Below are positions 55,101 to 64,000 of a DNA stretch of 64,000 nucleotides, one piece after another; the stretch's first letter is position 1; each line of letters starts with the position of its first letter. A model generated the notes under the pieces. It made no database searches and was not told where the DNA came from. It saw only the letters and a list, made by a program, of their open reading frames with translations. The stretch lies in the NCBI GenBank assembly GCA_963678675.1, contig OY783194.1, positions 26,700,278-26,764,277 of the forward strand, written 5' to 3'. This DNA is from Xiphydria camelus. Taxonomy: Eukaryota > Arthropoda > Insecta > Hymenoptera > Xiphydriidae. The position numbers were made by a program, and so were the translations under genes.

Positions 55101-56386
55101 AATCGTAATATGCAAACCAAGGGGTCGAAAAGACCGCTAAAGGGTATTTTCATCTCCCCCGATCGAATCTTCGCAACGCGCCCCTCCCGAACTATCTTCA
55201 GGACCTTCTACGAGCATATCGGATCGTCGCGTAGCGTGGACCCGACCGACCGTACGATAGGACCATCCCCTGCCGCGACCTTCACTCGCTCTTCGTCGCG
55301 AAACCACGCGCAGGGACTGTATTCGTTTACCAAAATGCCTTCCGAGCGCTTTTCCGCTCGTGGCAGCATCGACGACGTGTCTGCCGCTTCGACATCTCGC
55401 CCGCGAGGCCGGCGGCGGCGACAGCGACGATTCCTTCCTCCCGTTTGTCCTCCGAAGGGGTCAAAGAAGGGGGCAATGAAACGAAATGGTACTGGTCGGT
55501 TACGCTGCCCCCTACGAAGAGAAACCATCGGGGCTTGACGCCCTCTTCCTGTGCCCCCGCATCGTCCCCCCTCTTCTCCCGCTGTTATTCTCTATCTCTC
55601 GCTCTTTCGTCGCCGCGCGAATCCCACTTTCTCACACTGTTCACCACCGCGCGCACATTTGTTCCACGACCGATCTCGCCGCTCCCTCCGCTCGACCGGG
55701 AACGCCGTTCACCCTCCTAGGGCATGGTTCCACCGCTCGGCTGGCCGCTGCGCGACCCCTTCCACTTCCGCGGCACCACCACCGGACTTCCCTCGACGAC
55801 GGGCTCTCTTTCTTTATTCCCTCCGTTTCTCTTCCGCGTTTCGATCCCCTCCCTCCCTCCCGCGGTCTCTCCGCCTCTCTCACCCTCTCGATCGGTCGCA
55901 GCACCGCGCGTTATGCAACCCTTGGTGCGGCGGCGGATGCCGGGCTACTGCAGACTCGAGCCTTTGGGCGAGCTTATTTTCAGCCGACGCCAGCGCCGCG
56001 ACGGCATCTGGTGGCATCGACCGCGGCGCGTCCAGGGCGTCCCCCGTGGAAGCTCAAAGCGCCTGGCCCGTTTTTGCCACTTATTATTCATTCACAACGG
56101 GCTGGCGCGCAACGTGGCGCTGCGTAATCGAAGATCAATTTTGTTTTTCGACTCTTCGAAAATCGATCGGCGCGGTAAACGTTTGGTCGCACTTGTACCA
56201 TTGGAAATGGCTCTTCGCGGGATAGAGGAGAGCTCTACTGTACGGCGATAAGTTTGTCGATGAAAGGCGAGGTCCTTTCTAGGTCGATATAGGTTTCTCT
56301 TTTTCACCTTTTTAATTGTTCGAGCTTTCGATAGCGAAACGTCCGATTAATTGGTACTGAATATTGCGTAGTAAAAAGCTTCCCAC
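55101..56386. other. GC-rich block without a supported gene
   Basis: Overlapping open frames of up to about 224 codons exist on both strands (for example plus 55,551-56,225), but they are Pro/Arg/Ser-rich, unlike any family I know, and mutually overlapping. This is what GC-rich non-coding DNA produces. It may be a regulatory island or an untranslated exon of tipE. Confidence 0.4.
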
Positions 56387-56855
56387 ACCGAGAAAACAGT
56401 TCATTAATACTTGATAAATGTAATTTCTAATACGGCGGAATAAACATTTAGTTAAGACAAGAAAATATACGTTAATTATTGAAATGTTTATTTCATTCAA
56501 GCGGTTACCTCAAAGGATCTAATTGTGCCAAATAAATATTGTAATACACTGAGAAAAATAATTAGGTTAAAATGATAAAACGCATCTATTTAAGCATGTT
56601 CAGTTATTCTAATCGAAATACTGGTCAGTTGAACCAAATATCTAGTTATTCTAAACAAAAAGTGGTTAGTTTAACCAAACGGATAGCGGATCCACATTTC
56701 ACCAAATAGTTTGGTCATCGTCTCCAAGATTCTGGTTAAATTAATCAGATTTTTTCCTCGGCGTAGTTAACAAATATTTATTTGATCGAATAAAATATTG
56801 ATTTCGCCATATACAAACAAACATTCATTAACTTCGAATAAATTATTTTCTCGGT
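56387..56855. repeat. Foldback MITE, family B (copy 7), interrupted by family A
   Basis: The left half runs CACCGAGAAAACAGTTCATT to GCCAAATAAATATTGTAA. The right half resumes GTTAACAAATATTTATTTGA and ends AAATTATTTTCTCGG. Between them sits the family-A copy at 56,547-56,763 with duplicated TA. Confidence 0.85.
56547..56763. repeat. Foldback MITE, family A (copy 8), inside family B
   Basis: CACTGAGAAAAATAATTAGG to CAGATTTTTTCCTCGGCG, flanked by TA on both sides, inserted in the middle of a family-B element. Confidence 0.85.
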
Positions 56856-58136
56856 ATATCGCAATGCCTGCATCGATGAACAAAAGGTGGATCCTTCGAA
56901 GGATTAATAGCCTTTTTTCCCCGAAGTCACCTTGCGCGATAGCGTGACGTCGACTCGCTAAACTCCTACTCCTGTCATCCTCGCATACTCCCTCGCCATA
57001 GCCTTCTGCGTGATGATCCCTAAAGTGGCGCTTTCAAACAGGACACTGTTTCCGGAGGAAGTGCCACTTCTAGTCGTCACGCTGCCTCTAATGGACGCAC
57101 CATCGTCACGTCCGGATGAAAATAACGAGTTTCGTCGGCGACTTGAAGTGGGCGACCAGTGTTAATACCTTTTCAAGAGCGAGACGAGTACCGCGATATC
57201 GTCGAGGACGTTAACGACGAGACCGACGCGCGTCTCCGGTAGCCGCCGGAAGCTCGCCACGATGCGTCCATCCGAATCGGTTCGATCGAGCGATTCGTCT
57301 CTGTGTGAGCAAACTGCGCCGATAGTGGTGGTGGTGGTGGTGGTGGTGGTGGCCGCGATAACTCTTTACCCCCGTCTGCCTTGCACGTTGAAGAGAGTAG
57401 AGTATACGCTGTTAAGGGAACGATACCCGGGTTTGATCGGACGCGAACGCGCGCCCGTCTCTAGCTCTTTCTTCGCGTGTGTACACACGCAAGGTACATA
57501 CACCGCGCGCGGTTTACGGGAAATTCACCCTCAGGCGATTAACCCACCGTTGCGGCGGTCTTTCCTTCCGGGTGGGCCACGTCGAGAGCTCGGCGTAAAT
57601 AAAAGACGAGGTTGCTCGATCGTCGTCGACGCGAAAGCGGTTGCCGGGCGAATCGGAGATAAGGCTGCTCTCGCGAGAAGGAAATTTTCTCCTCGATTGG
57701 TTCTCATGTGGATATAAATCACGTGGGGCGCGTTCGAAGTATTTGTAGCTATAATATATCGCGTGGTGTCGCCAAAGATATCGTTTATATCCACGATACA
57801 TTTTTCATCGGCCACTGCGATTGGTTGACGGGAGATTTTAGAAGATATTAATAAATTCAATCGTGAAAATGGATCTAGTAGCCCTAGGGGTGGGTAGTCC
57901 GATCTTCGCGCGGTAAGCCTCCCATCGGCCAGTCTAAGCTGCTGGGAAGGGGTTCGTGGTGGGCTTAACGACGCGTAATCTCACGATTAATAATTATCCT
58001 TCAGGCAGACGTCTTATCGATGGCTTTGATTGGGCAATGAGGATCCTATCAATATCTATTTATTCCTGCTTTCATGGAAAACAGAATTTTGTATAAAGTG
58101 ATATTTCACGTGGCAGAAGTTTTCCTTGGGAACAAT
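56856..58136. other. No supported gene; GC-rich island with TGG repeat
   Basis: Moderately GC-rich, with a (TGG)n run at about 57,327-57,350 and overlapping open frames on both strands at 57,262-57,860 that show no motif. Possibly a distal regulatory island of tipE. Confidence 0.4.
57327..57350. repeat. (TGG)n microsatellite
   Basis: Eight tandem TGG units in otherwise unique sequence. The open frame over it is not supported as coding. Confidence 0.85.
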
Positions 58137-58593
58137 ATAGCACAGAGTACCATTGTGCATTGTAACTGCTACTGTGTCAAATAAAAATTAACTCCGCATC
58201 CATATAGCAACATTTAAAATGTTTCACAGTCAAATACACCGAGAAAGCAGTTTATTCGTATTATAGTTAAAAAATATTTGTTTGGATATAGCGAAATAAA
58301 CATTTTATTGGATCAATTAAATATTCGTTAACTATTGCGATATTTATTTGATACAACCAAATCCTTTGAGGCAACCATTTGAATGAAATAAAGATTTTCA
58401 TAATTAACATACATTTTCTCGTTCTAATGAAATATTTATTTTGCCGTATTTAAAATTACATTGATTAACTATTAATAAACTGTTTTCTCGGTGTACTACC
58501 ACTAATGTATTACATACGAGTATAAGTACATGAATTATAGTTCTTGCAATGAAAGTTACGGTGTTTACAATGTACAATGGTACTCTGTGCTAT
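58137..58593. repeat. Foldback element interrupted by a family-B MITE
   Basis: The outer arms ATAGCACAGAGTACCATTGT and ACAATGGTACTCTGTGCTAT are perfect complements for 20 bases and continue with GCATTGTAAC. The family-B copy at 58,237-58,493 lies between them. Confidence 0.8.
58237..58493. repeat. Foldback MITE, family B (copy 8)
   Basis: CACCGAGAAAGCAGTTTATT to AATAAACTGTTTTCTCGGTG, with TA on both sides. This is one of the best preserved family-B copies. Confidence 0.88.
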
Positions 58594-59142
58594 GTCGTTT
58601 CTGACGACAATTTCTGCTATGTATAATATCATTAATTATTCCATTTATTGAATAACTTATACAGAAATATTTTTTACGTATTCGATTTCATATATACGAA
58701 GTGATATCTCGAGGTTTAATTTACGAAGAGACTCCGATGAAATCGCTTCACCGTTCAAGAATAAGGAGGTCGATCAAAGACAAATAAATGGCCGGCCGCC
58801 TATCGTTGCAGGGGCAACGGCGTTGTATTTAACGGACCCCTTGTGACGAGCTCCTTTCCCCCCCGGCGTATTCAAAGCAAAGCGCTCTCTTCAGACGCTC
58901 GAGGGCTCAACACTGGCGTCGCGCGACTGCTACATTGATGTTCGCGAGCGGTGCGATAACCTGGTCCCGGATGATAATTATACGTCGTTGAAATATGCAG
59001 CGGGTCCTTGCGTTTAGCAAACATACGACCAACGCGACGCAACACTTATGGAATCGATGTTGAAGAAACCGTGACATAGTTTGATACGTGTAATTATACT
59101 TAGTTTGCACATTTTTTTGTACCGAAAATCGATATTATCGCA
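58594..59142. other. No gene seen
   Basis: AT-rich to about 58,780, then a GC-richer patch with compositional frames only. No repeat arms were found. Confidence 0.45.
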
Positions 59143-59658
59143 CACTGAGAAAAATAACCTGGTCAATTTTATTAAAATCCTGGAGACCATAACCAAACTG
59201 TTTGGTGAAATATGGATCCTGCATCTGTTTTGTTAAACTGACCATTTTCTGGTTAGAATAAGTACACCGAGAAGACAGTTTATTAATAGATAATAAATGT
59301 AATTTTAAATACGGCGAAATAAATATTTTGTTAGACAAGAAAATATATGTTAATTATTAAATGCTTATTTCATTTAAATGGTTGCTTCAATGAATCAAAT
59401 TGTGCCAAATATGTAAATATCGTAATAATTAATCAATATTTCCTCGATCCAATAAAATGTTTATTTCCCCATATTCAAACAAACATTTACTAACTACAAA
59501 TAAACTGTTTTCTCAGTGTAGACATGTAGTTGGTATAACTAAATATGTAGATAGAATTACCAAATATTTGGTTCAACTTACTAGTATTTTCGTTAGAATA
59601 ACTAAATTCGTTTAACCAGATGTTTTTTGTTATTTGAACCGAGTTATTTTTCTCGGTT
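59143..59658. repeat. Foldback MITE, family A (copy 9), interrupted by family B
   Basis: The left half is CACTGAGAAAAATAACCTGG to TTTTCTGGTTAGAATAAG. The right half is GACATGTAGTTGGTATAACT to CCGAGTTATTTTTCTCGG. A family-B copy at 59,266-59,518 sits between them. Confidence 0.85.
59266..59518. repeat. Foldback MITE, family B (copy 9), inside family A
   Basis: CACCGAGAAGACAGTTTATT to AAACTGTTTTCTCAGTG, TA on both sides. Confidence 0.85.
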
Positions 59659-62053
59659 CTTATCAAAGTTAAAAAAATTATGCGAAAGATGAATCAGGAT
59701 CGGGAGAAAGACTTCCCAAACGCGAATCGTTCGCCTGAACTAAGCAGCTACTGAAGCAGTGGTTCAACGCTACGTAGATAGAGCGCTAGTAGTACGACAC
59801 GGCGCGCGTCAGCCGCCAAGCTCGCCCTGCTCCCGGCGCGAGTCCGGATTTCCTCGCGTGACGACGAAGACCCTTTCGCGCGCGCGGACGACAATTGCAG
59901 GTTACGAGGACGACGGCCGCGGATCGTTATGCTGCATCGCACTTTTGTCCCGCGCACTGCGCAACGTTGTCCCTTTGTATAAGGGCGCGCTGCGATGTCG
60001 GGGAAAAGTTTCTAGGAGAACAATGCCACTCGCGCTGCCGCGGGCCAAAGTGCTTTGCGTACGAGACAGCGGCCTTTGCGATGAGAAATTACTTCGCGAC
60101 AAAATAATGCGAAAACATCGGGGGCAGGAGGGAGGGGGTGGATGAAATCCTGGCTTCTAGAGTTCCGTGCATATTTCAATGGCGGTGCAAGTTTCAAGGA
60201 GATGCAGGGAGCCCGGATAATGGTTCCTTCCTGGGAAACATTTGCATCGGTCCCGAGGCTTTGAAATCGTGAAAGCTGCACGTGCGCGAGGTTTATAAAT
60301 AAGTAGCTTAACGCCCGCGACTTTGTTCGTGTAGATCTCGAAATAAATAAAGAATTTTCCACACAAATTTTCATCGCCTATTTTACCCCCTTAAGGGATA
60401 AATTTCCAGAAATCCTGAAACGTCTTTCTTAATTTTTAACCGGAAGGCCTAATACCAATTTCAGATTAGAGATTACGAATATAATGAAAAAAATATTAAT
60501 ATTTTTTATGCGATAATCGAATTAAATACGTATTCAGGAAGTACGTATACGATTTGATTTGTAAGTGTGGAGATTAGTTGAGTGGAAATTTAATCTCCTC
60601 AGATTCGAGAATCACAGCTCTTTTTAAGTATATTAAAATTACATTGATAAAACTAAAGTACGCACACGTATATCGCCCAACATAAATTTCGTATCTATAC
60701 AAATGAAAAGTAGAGGTCGGGGGAGGTCGGGTTCTTAGAATCCAGCATAGATAGCGGAGGGTTAACAGACAATATACATGTAAAACAGCCCCCGGCAGCG
60801 CGGACCCGACAGGGGAAATGGAATTTTACAGAGCGGAATAATTACGTATCTCCTCACTGAGAATAATTATAAATAGTAATCTATTATACGTTCAGTATCG
60901 ATAATTTAAATCGGCGTTCGATATCCCAGCTTCGAGGAATGAAAATTATGGCAAGTGTTCTCCGTTCGAAACTCTACACAATTAATCGCGTAAACTTATC
61001 AGATAACGCGTGGTGCTCGTTATTTTTTCTAAAAGACGAACGAGAAAATGAAAAGAAAAATGACGTTCTTCTTCTTCTGTCTTCGCTCAGACAGAAAGCC
61101 TCACTCAAATTCCTCGACGAGCTTAATTGGTGCGTGTCTGTATTTATAACGAGACGCGTCTCACGATCCGAAGAGTTAAGGGTGAGTCGAGTCGACTGTA
61201 CATAAATTGAATCGAAACGATTCATTTGAAAGGCGCTTCACCTCTCGACCTCTGACATCTTTCACGTCTGCGACCTCCCTCGCCTATTCATACGGAGAAA
61301 AAGCACGCGTAGCTTCGGCAAGCCGCCGTTATTTCAATTCAAGCTCGCGGTGAGCTCTTTTTTTTGGCGGGGCAACGTTTCATCTCACCTTTCTCTTTAT
61401 TCCGCGGTTATTCGTAAAAGTTAGGGGGACGGAGAGGGAACGACTGTCGGGGGGTGGGAGGTACAAAGCGACGTTCCGGGCGCATTGTTCGCCGTCCCTC
61501 TTTGAGCGAATCGCTTCGCCCGTGTTAGCGCACACGGAGGACAGCGAGTGAGAAGGTTGACCTTACTAATTCTTGGAGTCGTTCGAACACCGCGAGAACG
61601 CGGAAAGAAGCTTATTGGCTGAGAGCCAGTGAGCCAAAATGTGGGCCAAATGCTTTGGCGTATCGCGCTCGCGTACGTACACACTCACTCCCACTCGTGA
61701 CGGACACGGCTGCGTCGTATATGTTCGCACGTCAAATGCAAACGACTGCGATAAGTTTTCCGGTTGCCTCCTAATTGCTAAAATCCCCTTTCGCCCTCCC
61801 GCCGCGAGCCGCACAAACTCCCGGCTTATGCAACCTCGATAGATCGCAATGTGGATAGAGAATACGTGTGTAAATGTATTTGCATGCAGTTCGCTCGACG
61901 TATGTTCGAAGGGAATTTATCGATGAGAGATCTTTCCTTGATTTCGTTCCTTTCGTCGTGCTTTCATACGCGCGAACCGAAAGCTCACTGAAGACTCGAT
62001 TGTTCTCGGAATTTTTACCTCTGCGGGGGAAAAAGTGTGAGCTTTTTTACGTG
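59659..62053. other. No supported gene; alternating GC-rich and AT-rich sequence
   Basis: GC-rich islands at about 59,750-60,150, 61,000-61,560 and 61,600-61,840 hold overlapping open frames on both strands without motifs. Positions 60,360-60,960 are AT-rich. I see no splice-linked coding pattern. Confidence 0.4.
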
Positions 62054-62267
62054 CACCGAAAACAAAAATCTCCAAACCACAATCTCTTGAGCGGTCAACT
62101 AAATATACAGTTACCTCAATGAATATGTTGTTAAAGTAACTAAAATTTTGTTGAGGTAACTCGAGACTTAACTACTTCAACTAAATATTTGTTCAAGTAA
62201 CTATATATTTAATTAGACGTCCATAACCTCAAAATTTAGTTGAATCAAACGATATTTTCTCTTAGTG
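62054..62267. repeat. Foldback element E
   Basis: The right end CGATATTTTCTCTTAGTG has the shared terminal motif inverted and TA outside. The interior pairs TCAACTAAATATACAGTTAC-type blocks with GTAACTATATATTTAATTAG and repeats GTTACTTCAACTAA-like units. The left end is less certain. Confidence 0.5.
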
Positions 62268-62269
62268 TA

Positions 62270-62484
62270 GATTGAGGAAAATAATCTAGTCAATTTAACC
62301 CAAATGCTGGAGACCATAACCAAACCGTTTGGTGAAATATAGATCCTTTATCTGTTTGGTCAAACTGACCATTTTCTAGTTAGAATGACTAGACATGTAG
62401 TTAGAATAACTAAACATGTTAGAATAACTAAACTCATTTAACTAGATGCGTTTTGTCATGTTTACCAAGTTATTTTTCTTAGCG
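62270..62484. repeat. Foldback MITE, family A (copy 10)
   Basis: GATTGAGGAAAATAATCTAG to CCAAGTTATTTTTCTTAGCG, with TA on each side. It shares its left TA with element E. Confidence 0.75.
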
Positions 62485-64000
62485 TATGATTGCGATAAAG
62501 CCGTAGCGGATCTTATGACATTTTCCCCAGGGGTTGTTTCCACGATAAAAATGACAGGATTAATAAGAGATCGCTGCTTTTTTTCTCATATTTTAAGCGT
62601 CAGAAGTAAAACGTAAAAACGCCAGAGCGATTCCAGGAAAGCTTCGATTCCAAATGTGGAACAATTTTTCTTCGGTGCATTTCTGTGTCGGGGTTATTGG
62701 TAATATTGGAAATAGGCTGCTTATTTACGGGAGTAACGTACATGAGCACGCGCGCATTCGCTGCATGGCTATGCCTCGAGCTTGCAAAGCTTCCGCCGGA
62801 GGTATTTCGTTTGTACATAAGGACTGCGCGTAAATATATTGCACATACTCCGGGCTACTCCCGCTCTAATTTACCCAGGCTAGCATTTCGTTCTTTCCGG
62901 AGCTTTTCGTGTAACGAGAATCGGATACATACGTATACACGTGTATCCATATGTAAATATAGGTATTTACTCCTAGAATTTGACGGTTGGAATAATTAGC
63001 GATTCGCCAAATGCCGCGGCTTGGAAATGTAATTAATTAATCAGAAGGATTTTTTATGCGACGCGAAAAAAGTCAAAAGGAAAGCTTTGCAATTTAATTA
63101 ACATATTCGTCAGTCCTCGTCGAAAGGTCGCAACTAAATCACGATTTATTTATTCGACCTTCTAAGGTTTTGTACTTTTATAAAAATAAGTATCTCAACA
63201 GCAATAATGTTTCAACGAAACAAGACTTTGCCGATCCCAGCCCTGAACGAATTCAACCAGTAGAAAAATGAAATAAATTCGAGAATCATGCGGTGGCGGG
63301 AAGGACGGTAAACATTTATCCCGAGCAAACAAAAAGCTTTCGTCACCCCGACGACGATCAGAGGCGTTGCGAAATCGTTGTGCCACCCCAGCAACGCAGC
63401 GGCGGATCGCGCATCTCCCGGCCAGAAAACCCGGTGCATCATCGCGCCGCATCTCCTCGTCATTCGACCGTTCCAATCGACGAAAGCTCTAGTCTCTTTC
63501 TGGCGAGGCGCTGCCGGCGTATCGAATCCCGGGTTCGCCGGAAAGACATCCGCGGGTGGTGTTGGTGCCCCTCGGTATTGATTATCTGGTGCAATACGGC
63601 AACCCCGAGGTGGAGCTATCGCCGCTCCAGGGATGCCGCCATATTTGTTTCTCTTACGAAAGCTCGACTGCGGAAAGTGTGTTTTTTTCGGCTGCAAAGT
63701 TCGCGCTCGTCCGTGAAAATACGAGAGCAGTCGATCCCGGGGCGAAGCGACGAACGCGCGAGGGTGCAACACTGTTTCGGTGCGTCGGGACGTCGCGTGT
63801 CATAGTGCCGGGGTGGAAATAGGGGAGACTCTCTGCGTTCTCCGCGACGTGCCGCAACCAACCGCGTAAACAATATGCCACGTTCTTGACAGGTGGTTGT
63901 TGGCAGTTCGTGTGAAATGGCGATATTAATCGTGCGCGAGATCGCAGCTTCGTCGTTTCGGATGGCGACGGGAACGAGACGCGTCTGACGACCGGCTTAC
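62485..64000. other. Right edge; no supported gene
   Basis: A GC-rich island at 63,240-63,990 contains long overlapping frames on both strands. The longest, minus 63,212-63,772 (186 codons), has no motif I recognise. The ATG-rich, CpG-rich end (GCCGCCATATTT at about 63,634) resembles a promoter or first exon of a gene beyond the edge, but nothing can be fixed. Confidence 0.35.

Noticed and set aside
55486..56251. Three overlapping plus-strand frames of 175-224 codons
   Set aside because: All three frames are open at once, which reflects GC-rich composition; Pro/Arg/Ser-rich with no family resemblance and no splice pattern.
63212..63772. 186-codon minus-strand frame with a mildly hydrophobic stretch
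   Set aside because: I tested it as a further TipE-family exon because of the hydrophobic stretch near its end, but it lacks the cysteine motifs and a partner exon.
1..64000. CRISPR arrays, operons, ribosome-binding sites, tRNA or rRNA genes
   Set aside because: Spliced genes and MITEs show eukaryotic nuclear DNA. I saw no tRNA T-loop and anticodon-stem pattern and no rRNA core motif.

Overview
The window looks like insect nuclear DNA, most probably from a hymenopteran. The order is inferred from gene content, the AT-rich background with GC-rich islands, the intron sizes and the density of short foldback elements; the sequence does not prove it. Three protein-coding genes are supported, and all are split by spliceosomal introns.

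Layout. (1) 1-3.7 kb: no supported gene, several foldback repeats. (2) 3.7-7.4 kb, minus strand: a TipE-homologue gene, best matched to Teh1, a two-pass membrane auxiliary subunit of the Para voltage-gated sodium channel. Its last exon is missing. (3) 12.5-23.0 kb, plus strand: nonA, the insect DBHS protein (NONO/SFPQ family; RRM1, RRM2, NOPS, coiled coil). I resolve nine coding exons including a 20-nt microexon, for 599 residues. Two consecutive nonA introns each carry a box H/ACA snoRNA-like sequence of about 140 nt. A chain of exon-like units at 29.6-30.9 kb may be alternative 3' exons of nonA. (4) 34.3-54.1 kb, minus strand: tipE, five coding exons, 355 residues. Its last 64-nt coding exon lies 12.9 kb beyond the fourth. 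(5) 54.1-64 kb: tipE upstream sequence with GC-rich islands and repeats, no gene I can support.

Teh1 and nonA are divergent (head to head), and nonA and tipE are convergent (tail to tail). Teh1 and tipE share the same eight-cysteine extracellular loop and one homologous phase-1 intron, so they are paralogues. Their products are expected to sit with Para in the neuronal plasma membrane. NonA is a nuclear RNA-binding protein, and its link to the other two is positional only.

Mobile DNA makes up much of the non-coding sequence. Seven palindromic element types, several of them flanked by TA, share the terminal motif CAC(T/C)GAGA but have unrelated interiors; they are nested in one another at several places. 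A 2.58-kb element at 39,250-41,829 has Transib/RSS-like ends, a CGTCG duplication, a 122-bp satellite and CTC arrays. A TTAA-flanked element, a mariner-like MITE and a long inverted repeat are also present.
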